The position numbers and the translations under genes are program-made. Below, piece after piece: positions 37,979-46,490 of a stretch of DNA of 64,000 bases; position 1 is the first letter of the stretch, and the number at the start of each line of letters is the position of its first letter. The DNA comes from Blastopirellula sediminis. Its GTDB lineage: Bacteria > Planctomycetota > Planctomycetia > Pirellulales > Pirellulaceae. The stretch covers positions 1,054,001-1,118,000 of the forward strand of contig NZ_JAJKFT010000004.1 of NCBI RefSeq assembly GCF_020966755.1. The letters run 5' to 3'. The notes below the pieces were generated by a model, which was not told the origin of the DNA, searched no databases, and saw nothing but the letters and a program-made list of their open reading frames with translations.

Positions 37979-38671
37979 CTATTCGCTCGAAAAACGAGCG
38001 TCGTATTCGTGGAGAATCGCAGCGGTGCGGCTCAGCCCGATGCGATCGGCGCCAAGTTCGCAGTATTGAAAAAAGGTGGTGAGATCGCGGATTCCGCCAG
38101 CCGCTTTGACCAGACAACGCGAATGTTGCCACATCAGACGGACGTCGTCCAGCGTGGCGCCGCCGGTTCCGAAACCGGTCGAGGTTTTCACCCAATCGAC
38201 GTTCGCTTCGTTGCAGACCTGGCAAAGCCGAATTTTTTCGAGCTGCGAGAGATAGCAGTTCTCGAAAATGACTTTGATCTTTTGCCCCGCGTCGTGCGTC
38301 ATCTGGGTCAGCTGCAGGATCTCTTTGCGGATCTGACGCCAGTGCCCGCTTTTGACGTCGCTGACGTTGACGACCATGTCAAGCTCTTGGGCGCCTTCAA
38401 CCAGCACCTGTTCCGCTTCGTGCAGTTTGACCCGGAGCGGCTGATTGCCGTGGGGGAAGCCGATCACGGTGCAGGTTTTGACGAAGGTGCCGGCCAACAT
38501 CCGAGCGCACCGCCCGGCGAAGAAGGACGGTACGCAGACCGCCGCCGTTTGCAGGTGATGCCCCAGAAGGCAGGCGTCTTCCAATTGGTGCTGCGTCGCA
38601 TTCGGCGCCAAAAGCGTGTGATCGATGCGGGCCAGCACTTGAGCGCGAGTCATTGTCACAGGCGAATCCAT
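37979..38671 (-). CDS. deoC: Deoxyribose-phosphate aldolase
   Basis: A 230-residue class I aldolase that cleaves 2-deoxyribose-5-phosphate to glyceraldehyde-3-phosphate and acetaldehyde during deoxynucleoside breakdown. The Schiff-base Lys lies in VDWVKTSTGFG and the second catalytic Lys in CLVKAAGGIR; DMVVNVSDVKSGHW is also family typical. It is separated from the kinase gene by 108 bases and from the upstream cytochrome gene by 32 bases, all in the same direction. No other deo gene is nearby. Confidence 0.93.
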   Translation of the reverse strand: MDSPVTMTRAQVLARIDHTLLAPNATQHQLEDACLLGHHLQTAAVCVPSFFAGRCARMLAGTFVKTCTVIGFPHGNQPLRVKLHEAEQVLVEGAQELDMVVNVSDVKSGHWRQIRKEILQLTQMTHDAGQKIKVIFENCYLSQLEKIRLCQVCNEANVDWVKTSTGFGTGGATLDDVRLMWQHSRCLVKAAGGIRDLTTFFQYCELGADRIGLSRTAAILHEYDARFSSE

Positions 38672-38703
38672 TCCAGAATGAACCTCAGGACGATGAAACC
38701 ATT

Positions 38704-41157
38704 TTAGCGTTGATCGTCAGGTTGTCTCCGCTGAAGAATTTCTTGCTCCACCTCGGCCAGGCCGGGGTCATTCGGGCGAAGCTGACGCAGGGTTGCGATC
38801 GTCTTCTTCGCCTCCTCCCATTTTTCCCGTTTTTGCTGCAAACGAACCAACGCCGTCAGGAAGGTGGTCGAATTTGGTTGCAGCTCGGTGGCCCGGGCGA
38901 TCGCTTCTTCGGAGGCCGACAGTTGGTTTGCCTGGTAAAGGGCCAGGCCGAAACGGTATTGAACCTGGGCGACGTTGGGCAATTGCTCGGCGTCGCGGGC
39001 CAGGTTGACCAATTCTTCTTCCCGCAGGTGGGCAATTTCAAATTCGCGGATCGCGAGCTCTTCCACCATCTGGCGAGCTTGATCGCGCTGTCCGCTGGCC
39101 GCCAACTGTTCGAAGCGTTGCCGCTGCGGCGCCATCTTGCGGGTGAGCAATTCGGCCAAGTTCGACCGGGGACCGGTCACGTTCGGCTGAATCCGAACGG
39201 CGTCGCGATAATACTTTTCCGCACCGGCGTCGTCTCCCATCCGTTCGGAAAGGGCGCCCAAGGCGAGCAATGCGCCGGCCTGATCGGCGTTACGCAGGAG
39301 CGACTCCTTCAATTCGCCTAGCGCCTTCTCGAACGCTCCCGCTTTGCCGTTCAGTTTCAGGAATTCGATCGGTGTTCCCGCGAGGGCATTCGCGGCGTCG
39401 GTCCGAACCAGGCGGGTCGGATCGTCGAGGCCCGCCATCATCAGCTTCAGCGCTTCCGGATGGGGGACGACCGACGGCGAGAGGAACTCGGTCACGATCA
39501 TCGCGGCGCTGCGGAGCTGCGGGTCGGAATCGACTAGCGCCAGTTTGATGGCGCGGCCTGTTTCGGGTTGATCGGCGTAGGCGCTCAGCTGCGTCACGGC
39601 GCTGGCGCGGACGATCGGCGGTTGTTGGCGGTCTCTTGCGAGGTCAATCAGCTTCGGGAAGCTATGCGGATCTTCGTTCCAAGCTTGGGAAAGGGTGTAG
39701 GCGAAGCTCGGCTCTTCTTCCGAGTAGTCTCGGCCGTACCATTCTTTCACCGCTTTCGCCGCCCAGGCGTCGACTTCGGCGAGCGCCTTCGCGACTTCTT
39801 CGTCGCCGTTGCGAGCGGCGGTCATCCAGTCGCCGTAGTTTTTCAGACTGGCGCGTTTTTCGTCAGAAACCTTCGCCCGGTCGAGATGGCACTTGGTGCA
39901 AGCGTTCGGCGTTTGCAATGCGACCGACAGGTCAGGGCGGGGGACCCGAATGCTATGGTCACGACGCGGATCGACTTCCATGTAGGTCGTCTCCGGCATG
40001 TGGCATTCGACGCACGACGAGCCGGTTCCATCCGCTTTGTGGCGATAGTGGGCTTCGGTGTCGTACTTGCCGGCAGGGTGTTGATGGCACGACGTGCAGA
40101 GCTTGTTTCCTTCAAACTTGACTTTGGTCGAGTGAGGATTATGGCAGTCGGTGCAGCGGATGTTCTTGTGATACATCTTGCTTTGCAGGAACGAGCCGAA
40201 GACGTAGTCCTCGTCGAGGATCTGCCCGTCGCAGTAATAGGTCTGCGGCATGATCAGTTCGTTCGAGTATTGATCGTAGTAGCTGTCGCCGCGCTGGTAG
40301 GTGGGACAAACGACGCGACGTCGCGAATGGCAGTCGGCGCAAGCTTGTACCTGCGCGACGTTGCTCTCTCCCTTCAACTGCTTCAGGCCGTAGCCATGAT
40401 TGCGGTCCCAGAAGAGCGAATAGCTATTGGCGAGTTCGACATGCAAGCTGCCGGGACCGTGACACGCTTCGCAGCTGACGTCGATCTCGGTGAAGGTGGT
40501 GTGGTAGCTGTTGCTCGCGAGGTCGAAGTTTTTGTGCAGATTGGTCGAGTGGCAATCGGCGCACATGTGGTTCCAGTTTTGCGCTGCGCCGGTCCAGTGG
40601 AGCGGATCGTTTGGCTCGAGCTTCTCATCCACGTCGGGCGGCGGAAGATAGAACCACTCTTTCTTGTTCGTATCCCACGAGATCCGCAGCACTTGCACGC
40701 GACCGATCGATCCAGCCGGCGAGCCCGGCGTCGGCGGTTCGATTTCGACCATGTATTGCTGCAGCGGATCGACGCCGAAGACGTACTTCACCTCGAAGTC
40801 GGCCAGCTTGCCGTCGGGGCCTTCGGTATTGATGAAGTACTTGCCATCTTTGCGGAACATCTTCGACGTGATGTCGAAGTGGGTGAACTCGGCGTCGTTG
40901 AAGTCGCCGAGGACCGTCTCTTCGGTCGCCAGGTCCATCGCCTTGTCATGGAACGAGCCCATGAAGTCCTTGTGCTCGGCCTGGTGGCATTCGATGCACG
41001 AATTGCGCCCGACGAAGGTCGCTTGGCGCGTGGTGGGAATCGCCCAATACCAATCGGCCAGCGCCAGTCCACCCAGCAGCAAAGCGACCAGAAATGGAAT
41101 CGCGACGAGGGGGATGCGGCGGAATATCGACAAACGAGAGGGCATTCGATTTATCAA
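38704..41157 (-). CDS. Eight-heme cytochrome c with HEAT and TPR regions
   Basis: An 817-residue envelope protein anchored by one N-terminal helix (about 15-36). Eight CXXCH motifs are visible: CIECH at 54-58, then CADCH, CEACH, CADCH, CTDCH, CTSCH, CVECH and CTKCH up to about residue 425. This suits a cytochrome c554/NrfA-like multiheme domain for periplasmic electron transfer. From about 490 to 610 the chain is HEAT-like, and about 615-810 contains TPR-like repeats (ALGALSERMGDDAGAEKYYRDA and similar). The electron partner is not encoded nearby. An alternative ATG four codons later (MPSRLS) is possible. Confidence 0.9.
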   Translation of the reverse strand: MINRMPSRLSIFRRIPLVAIPFLVALLLGGLALADWYWAIPTTRQATFVGRNSCIECHQAEHKDFMGSFHDKAMDLATEETVLGDFNDAEFTHFDITSKMFRKDGKYFINTEGPDGKLADFEVKYVFGVDPLQQYMVEIEPPTPGSPAGSIGRVQVLRISWDTNKKEWFYLPPPDVDEKLEPNDPLHWTGAAQNWNHMCADCHSTNLHKNFDLASNSYHTTFTEIDVSCEACHGPGSLHVELANSYSLFWDRNHGYGLKQLKGESNVAQVQACADCHSRRRVVCPTYQRGDSYYDQYSNELIMPQTYYCDGQILDEDYVFGSFLQSKMYHKNIRCTDCHNPHSTKVKFEGNKLCTSCHQHPAGKYDTEAHYRHKADGTGSSCVECHMPETTYMEVDPRRDHSIRVPRPDLSVALQTPNACTKCHLDRAKVSDEKRASLKNYGDWMTAARNGDEEVAKALAEVDAWAAKAVKEWYGRDYSEEEPSFAYTLSQAWNEDPHSFPKLIDLARDRQQPPIVRASAVTQLSAYADQPETGRAIKLALVDSDPQLRSAAMIVTEFLSPSVVPHPEALKLMMAGLDDPTRLVRTDAANALAGTPIEFLKLNGKAGAFEKALGELKESLLRNADQAGALLALGALSERMGDDAGAEKYYRDAVRIQPNVTGPRSNLAELLTRKMAPQRQRFEQLAASGQRDQARQMVEELAIREFEIAHLREEELVNLARDAEQLPNVAQVQYRFGLALYQANQLSASEEAIARATELQPNSTTFLTALVRLQQKREKWEEAKKTIATLRQLRPNDPGLAEVEQEILQRRQPDDQR

Positions 41158-41405
41158 AAAAAGATGGGAAAATTGAGGCGGTTTCCACTATCATCATTAG
41201 CATAGCTCTCGGCTGGGGCCGAGGATGCTGACGAAAATACCGAAGAAATCGAGTGAAGGGGAGTCGAATCGGCCGCGATTCGCCTTAATTCGCTCGAGAC
41301 CCACCCTTTTTCGCCAACAGCTATTCCCATCAAGTTAGCGGCCCGGCACGCCTTCGTCTGCCGCCCTTTCCCACCTTCCTGGTTTCGCACCCTCAGGCAA
41401 AATCG

Positions 41406-43250
41406 ATGCGCAAACTGCTCGCCCTCGCTCTTCTTCTCGTTTCGCCCGCCATGTTGTGGGCTGATCAGAAACTGCCGAACATCCTCTGGATTTCGAGTGA
41501 AGACAACGGGCCGCAGCTGGGCTGCTATGGGGACAAGTACGCTGACACGCCGAACCTCGACGCGTTGGCCGCCAAGGGGATGAAGTATCTCCACTGCTGG
41601 TCGAACGCGCCGGTTTGTGCGCCGGCTCGCACGACGATCATTTCGGGCATCTTCCCGCCGGCGACCGGCGGCGAGCACATGCGCAGTGAGACCGTCTTGC
41701 CGGCGCAGTTCAAGATGTTCCCGGTCTACTTGCGACAGAAGGGGTACTACTGCACCAACAACAGCAAGGAAGACTACAACCTGCTGCGCACCGGCAAGGT
41801 CTGGGATCAATCGAGTAACAAGGCGCACTGGCGCGGTCGCGACGAAGGCCAACCCTTCTTCTCGGTCTTCAATTTCACCGTCAGCCACGAGAGCCAGATT
41901 CGCAAACGTCCGCATACGGCGGTCCATGATCCGGCGAAAGCGCCGCTGCCGGCGTATCACCCCGATCTCCCGGAAGTTCGCCAAGACTGGGCGCAGTACT
42001 ACGACAATCTGACCACGATGGACGCCCAGGCTGGCCGCATCTTGCAGCAACTGAAGGAAGACGGCCTGGAAGAAGATACGATCATTCTCTACTGGGGGGA
42101 TCATGGAAGCGGCATGCCCCGCAGCAAGCGGACGCCGGTTAATTCCGGTTTGCAAGTTCCGCTGATCGTCCATGTGCCGGAGAAGTGGAAGTCGCTCGCG
42201 CCGAGCGAATACAAGGTCGGCGGCGACTCGGAGCGTCTGGTCAGCTTTATCGACCTGGCGCCTACCATGCTGAGCCTGGCCAGCGTCGACGTGCCGGAGT
42301 GGATGCAAGGGGTCGCGTTCATGGGGGCCCAGGAAAAGCCGGCCAAGCCGTATATGTACGGCTTCCGCGGACGAATGGACGAACGTTACGATATGGTCCG
42401 CTCCTGCAGCGACGGACGCTACGTCTACGTCCGCAACTTCATGCCTTACAAGCCGCATGGTCAGGTCTTGGCCTATCAGATGGAGACGCCGACCACGCGA
42501 CTCTGGCGCGAGATGTTCCTCCGCGGCGAAACGACTCCGGTTCAATCCGCCTTCTGGCAGTCGCGTCATCCGGAAGAGTTGTACGACCTGCAGAGCGACA
42601 AAGACGAAACGGTCAACCTGGCCGGCAGCGCCGAGCATGCCGAGACGCTGAAAAAGATGCGAGCCGCAATTCATGATTGGCAGCTCGAAATTCGCGACAT
42701 TGGGTTCTTGCCGGAAGGAGAAATCCATTCGCGGAGCGTCGGCTCTTCGCCGTATGAAATGGGACACGATCCGCAGAAGTACCCGCTCGAAAAGATCCAA
42801 GCGACCGCCGAAATGGCGTCGATGATGCAGGCCGACAATCTGCCGGCTCTGCAAAAGCGGCTGAAGGACGACGATAGCGCCGTCCGCTATTGGGGCGCCT
42901 TCGGCGTCTTGATGCTCGGACAGTCGGGCGTCGACAAGTCGACCGAACAATTGGAAGCGATGCTGACGGACGAAGCGTACGGCCCGCGGGTCATCGCGGC
43001 GGAAGCTTTGGCCGAATACGGTTCGCCGGCCGATCGGGACAAGTCGCTGAATGTGCTGATCGATACCGCCAACATCGCCGAGAACGGCCATTACGCGACG
43101 ATGTTCGCGCTGAATGCGATCGACGAACTGGAAGAGGTCGCGACTCCGCTGCTGCCGCAGGTACGCACGCTGGAAACCAAGGACAAGAACGTCCCGGGGC
43201 GAATGGCATCTTATTGCAGCCGATTGGTGGAGTACATCCTCGCCGATTGA
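41406..43250 (+). CDS. Secreted sulfatase with C-terminal HEAT-like repeats
   Basis: A 614-residue exported sulfatase, distinct from the one at 6.2 kb. Signal peptide about 1-19, metal-binding SSEDNGPQLGCYGD, formylglycine signature C71-A-P-A-R75 (CAPARTTIISG) and YWGDHGSGMPRSKR. After the catalytic part, residues about 480-610 form HEAT-like repeats (AVRYWGAFGVLML, GPRVIAAEALAEYG). Such N-sulfatase-like enzymes with HEAT tails occur in planctomycetes. The substrate is unknown; the Pro-to-Ala variation within the signature is tolerated in the family. Confidence 0.93.
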   Translation: MRKLLALALLLVSPAMLWADQKLPNILWISSEDNGPQLGCYGDKYADTPNLDALAAKGMKYLHCWSNAPVCAPARTTIISGIFPPATGGEHMRSETVLPAQFKMFPVYLRQKGYYCTNNSKEDYNLLRTGKVWDQSSNKAHWRGRDEGQPFFSVFNFTVSHESQIRKRPHTAVHDPAKAPLPAYHPDLPEVRQDWAQYYDNLTTMDAQAGRILQQLKEDGLEEDTIILYWGDHGSGMPRSKRTPVNSGLQVPLIVHVPEKWKSLAPSEYKVGGDSERLVSFIDLAPTMLSLASVDVPEWMQGVAFMGAQEKPAKPYMYGFRGRMDERYDMVRSCSDGRYVYVRNFMPYKPHGQVLAYQMETPTTRLWREMFLRGETTPVQSAFWQSRHPEELYDLQSDKDETVNLAGSAEHAETLKKMRAAIHDWQLEIRDIGFLPEGEIHSRSVGSSPYEMGHDPQKYPLEKIQATAEMASMMQADNLPALQKRLKDDDSAVRYWGAFGVLMLGQSGVDKSTEQLEAMLTDEAYGPRVIAAEALAEYGSPADRDKSLNVLIDTANIAENGHYATMFALNAIDELEEVATPLLPQVRTLETKDKNVPGRMASYCSRLVEYILAD

Positions 43251-43310
43251 TCCGTATCCGTACGGGTTATAACGATTGTGCCGATTCCGAGCGAATTGCG
43301 ACGTCATTTT

Positions 43311-43338
43311 TTGACCCAGCCGTGAGAGAACCTAGACT
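43311..43338 (+). promoter_or_regulatory. Putative sigma70-type promoter for the AAA ATPase gene
   Basis: TTGACC (43311-43316), 16-base spacer, TAGACT (43333-43338), about 55 bases before the ATG at 43393. Confidence 0.5.
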
Positions 43339-43392
43339 TCGGGTGATTCCCAAAGTTCCCATCCCTCTCGATCTCTTCTCGGCGATACGGCA

Positions 43393-44910
43393 ATGACGAA
43401 CACTCCGGCGAACGACCTTCTGGCGCGGTTGGCAGGCAAAAACGCTTCTTCTGACGGAGGAAGCGATCCCTGGGCGACGCTCGCCGCAACCACTCCTGCG
43501 CACGAACCGGTACAAGAATTCGAAACGGTCGGCGCGGACGAAAAGCTCGACTCGTTGCTCGATCGCTTGAACAAGATGGCGAAAGGGGGACGGGGTGAAG
43601 CGGGGGCCCTCGGCAAATCGACGTCTTACGATCGCGATGACGAACCGCTCGACGCGTTCATTCCACGCGAGCCGACCAACGCGCGTGAAGCGGGGCTGAC
43701 CGATACCGAGATCGAAGCGCTCGCGCTCAAATATCTGGTTTCGCGTGGTGAAGCGAGCGGTCGACAGATTTCCGAACAACTGCGTCTGCCGTTTCTGATC
43801 GTCGAAGAGCAGTTGCGGAAGATGAAGTACGACCAGTTGGTCGTCTACAAAGATACGACGGTCGCCAACGACTACGTCTATTACCCGACCGATCTGGGCC
43901 GGGAACGAGGGAAGCGTTATTCGGAGCACTGCACCTACTTTGGCGCGGCGCCGGTGACGCTCAACGATTACATCGACAGCGTCAAAGCGCAGTCGCTCGA
44001 AAAGCAGCATCCCAGCATCGACGATCTCCGCCGTGCTTTTGAGGATCTGCTCATCAATCCCGAGATGTTCCGCCGCTTGGGCCCGGCCATCAACAGCGGC
44101 CGCGGTCTGTTCCTCTACGGTTCGCCGGGTAACGGTAAAACGAGCATTGCCGAGCGGGTGACGCGATCGTTTGGCCAGCACATCTGGATTCCGCGGGCGA
44201 TCGGCCTCGACGGCGAAATCTTGCGGCTCTACGATCCGAGCAACCACGAAGAGGTTCCGTTGCCGCAAGAAAGCGGGCTGCTCAACAGCGCGAAGCTCGA
44301 TCGTCGCTGGGTGCGGATCAAACGGCCAACGATCGTCGTCGGTGGTGAATTGACGATGGAGAATCTTGAAATCACCTTCAATACGACGACCGGCATCAGC
44401 GAAGCGCCGGTGCAGCTGAAAAGCAACTGCGGCACGCTGGTGATCGACGACTTTGGTCGTCAACGGATGCGGACCGACGAACTGCTCAATCGCTGGATCG
44501 TGCCGCTCGAAAAGCGTTACGACTACCTGAATATGGCGAACGGTAAAAAGATCCAAGTTCCGTTCGATCAGTTGGTCATCTTCTCGACCAACCTTGAGCC
44601 GAAAGATTTGTGCGACGATGCGTTTTTGCGTCGTATTCCGTACAAGATCGAAGTCACCGACCCGTCGGAAGGAGAATTCCGACAGCTCTTCAAGATCATG
44701 TGCCCCTTGATGGGCTTTGAGTATCGCGCGGAAGTGATCGACTACGTCGTGCAAAAGCACTATCAGACGGTCAATCGCCCCTATCGCTGTTGCCAGCCCC
44801 GCGACTTACTGCAACAGGTGCGCAACCTGTGCCTGTTCGAGAAAGAGCCGCTCGAACTGTCGCGAGAGCGGTTTGACGCCGCGGTTGAGAACTACTTCGC
44901 GGTGATGTAA
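43393..44910 (+). CDS. AAA-type ATPase with winged-helix-like N-terminal part
   Basis: A 505-residue soluble protein. The first 100 residues are low-complexity. Residues about 103-170 look like a winged helix (TDTEIEALALKYLVSRGEA, SGRQISEQLRLPFLIVEEQL in two parts: SGRQISEQLRLP and FLIVEEQLRKM). A P-loop domain follows with Walker A GSPGNGKT (243-250) and Walker B LVIDDFGRQ, and IFSTNLEP as a sensor-1-like motif. Function is unknown. Similar proteins occur in planctomycetes and deltaproteobacteria without close functional data. It stands alone behind its own promoter. Confidence 0.82.
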   Translation: MTNTPANDLLARLAGKNASSDGGSDPWATLAATTPAHEPVQEFETVGADEKLDSLLDRLNKMAKGGRGEAGALGKSTSYDRDDEPLDAFIPREPTNAREAGLTDTEIEALALKYLVSRGEASGRQISEQLRLPFLIVEEQLRKMKYDQLVVYKDTTVANDYVYYPTDLGRERGKRYSEHCTYFGAAPVTLNDYIDSVKAQSLEKQHPSIDDLRRAFEDLLINPEMFRRLGPAINSGRGLFLYGSPGNGKTSIAERVTRSFGQHIWIPRAIGLDGEILRLYDPSNHEEVPLPQESGLLNSAKLDRRWVRIKRPTIVVGGELTMENLEITFNTTTGISEAPVQLKSNCGTLVIDDFGRQRMRTDELLNRWIVPLEKRYDYLNMANGKKIQVPFDQLVIFSTNLEPKDLCDDAFLRRIPYKIEVTDPSEGEFRQLFKIMCPLMGFEYRAEVIDYVVQKHYQTVNRPYRCCQPRDLLQQVRNLCLFEKEPLELSRERFDAAVENYFAVM

Positions 44911-44920
44911 CGAAGTATAG

Positions 44921-45029
44921 GGCAGGCCGTGCCTGCCGATCTTCTTGCAAACGACATCGGCAGGCTCGGCCTGCCGTACGCGCTGGGCCTGGCAAACGCA
45001 TTGTTGGGTTTCGCTGCGCTGCACCCAAC
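44921..45029. repeat. Intergenic inverted repeats
   Basis: A 20-base arm at 44921-44940 pairs with 44956-44975 with one mismatch around a 15-base loop. A second inverted repeat, GTTGGGT (45003-45009) with ACCCAAC (45023-45029), follows. The whole lies between convergent genes (AAA ATPase and dcd). Each arm of the first repeat is itself nearly palindromic (GGCAGGC/GCCTGCC). It is probably a REP-like element that can also end transcription; no T-run is present. Confidence 0.6.
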
Positions 45030-45051
45030 CTACGGCTGAGGCGCCGGCTCT

Positions 45052-45627
45052 CTACTTCGGTGGAAAGCCAAAGTTCAGCGGCAGCTGCGGATCTTCTTTT
45101 TCCGCGTTGGGGTTTAGCTCTTTGAACAGCAAGCTCGGCTGAATGCCGGTATTGTTCTGGTACTTGTTGCTGACGTACTCGACGATGTCCCCTTTGATCT
45201 CGTGGTAGAAGATCTGGCAGATCGGGACGCCGGCGTAGATGCGGATCGGCTGGACGGCGAACATTTCGAGAGTCCAAAAGCCATTGAAGCCGACGTCGCC
45301 GAAGCCGGCCGTGACATGGACGAAGAGGCCGAGTCGACCGACTGACGAGCGTCCCTCGATCATCGGGACCAAGTTGTGCGTTTCGGTCCGTTCGACCGTT
45401 CGCCCCAGATAAAGCTGATTCGGAGAGAGGACGACCCCTTCTTCTGGAATCCGCAACCGCCGGACGCGATGCGGCTTTTTCATGTCGAGCACGATCTCTT
45501 CGTACACCATCAACTCGTCGTGGAGCGTCAAGTTGTAGCTGTTCGGATTGACCCGGTCGTCGTCGTACGGATCGATCTGAATATCCTTGCCGAGACGTGC
45601 TCGAATCTCATTCCCTGAAAGGATCAT
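45052..45627 (-). CDS. dcd: dCTP deaminase
   Basis: A 191-residue enzyme that converts dCTP to dUTP for thymidylate synthesis. Signature segments are NPNSYNLTLHDEL, IEGRSSVGRLGLFVHVTAGFGD (here in parts: EGRSSVGRLG and HVTAGFGD) and GFNGFWTLE, with the catalytic Glu in the last. The AGFGDVGFNG motif also resembles bifunctional dCTP deaminase/dUTPase enzymes, so dUTPase activity is possible. It converges with the ATPase gene, with an inverted repeat between them. Confidence 0.92.
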   Translation of the reverse strand: MILSGNEIRARLGKDIQIDPYDDDRVNPNSYNLTLHDELMVYEEIVLDMKKPHRVRRLRIPEEGVVLSPNQLYLGRTVERTETHNLVPMIEGRSSVGRLGLFVHVTAGFGDVGFNGFWTLEMFAVQPIRIYAGVPICQIFYHEIKGDIVEYVSNKYQNNTGIQPSLLFKELNPNAEKEDPQLPLNFGFPPK

Positions 45628-45746
45628 GGGTAGCCGTTTGGGGGCGGTTGGGGGCGAAGCGTACGAAACCGGGGCGCCGCCAGGGCGACCGCCGCATGAC
45701 CGTGATTATAAAGATGTGGCGAAAAATTGAAATGATCGAACCTCCG

Positions 45747-46406
45747 CTACACGGCGACCCCCACCTGAGGGCAGAATTTGGCGAAGTGGCACTGATCGCA
45801 TTTCGGCTTTCTAGCGTCGCAGATCGCGCGGCCGTGATGGATCATGCGATGGGAAAATTGGATCCATTCTTTTTTCGGCAGCAGTTCCATCAACTCTTCT
45901 TCAACCTTTACTGCGTCCGTCTTGGCGGTCAGCCCCATGCGGCGGCTCAATCGCCCTACATGCGTGTCGACGACCACTCCGGTCGGCATGTCGAAGGCGG
46001 TCCCCAGCACGACGTTCGCCGTTTTGCGTCCGACGCCGGGAAGGGCGACCAAGGCCTCCAGATCTTGCGGAACTTCGCCGTCATAGTCGTCGACCAGCTT
46101 CTGCGAGGCCGCTTTGATGTTTTTCGCCTTGTTCCGAAAAAAGCCGGTGGTTTGCACCAACTTCTCAATCTTTGCGATCGGTAGCGCCGCGATATCTTCC
46201 GCGGTCGGATATTTGGCGAACAGCTCTTTGGTCACAATATTGACCCGCGCGTCGGTGCATTGCGCCGACAGGATCGTCGCGATCAGCAGTTGATACGGCG
46301 TTTCGTAATTCAGTGCGCACTCAGCGATCGGGTAGTCGGTCGCGAGTTGTTTGACGACGCGGCGCGCTTGTTTCTTACGGTCTTCGAGCGAGATTTTCTT
46401 CGGCAA
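45747..46406 (-). CDS. nth: Endonuclease III (DNA glycosylase/AP lyase)
   Basis: A 219-residue base-excision repair enzyme that removes oxidised pyrimidines. The helix-hairpin-helix LPGVGRKTANVVLG contains the catalytic Lys, and VDTHVGRLSRRMGL holds the catalytic Asp. The C-terminal [4Fe-4S] loop has the C-X6-C-X2-C-X5-C pattern (CDARKPKCDQCHFAKFCP). Size is normal. It lies alone between dcd and the DUF4129 gene, with about 85 bases upstream. Confidence 0.95.
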   Translation of the reverse strand: MPKKISLEDRKKQARRVVKQLATDYPIAECALNYETPYQLLIATILSAQCTDARVNIVTKELFAKYPTAEDIAALPIAKIEKLVQTTGFFRNKAKNIKAASQKLVDDYDGEVPQDLEALVALPGVGRKTANVVLGTAFDMPTGVVVDTHVGRLSRRMGLTAKTDAVKVEEELMELLPKKEWIQFSHRMIHHGRAICDARKPKCDQCHFAKFCPQVGVAV

Positions 46407-46490
46407 CGTTCGTTCGGCGGCTGAGAGAAGTGGCGGTTTGACGCATTTTCAAACCTCCGCGGCGATGCGTCAATTGGGGCCGGTTGCAAC

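Noticed and set aside
41154-43307. Open frame of 717 codons on the minus strand opposite the second sulfatase
   Set aside because: Antisense of a clear sulfatase; composition is that of a shadow frame.
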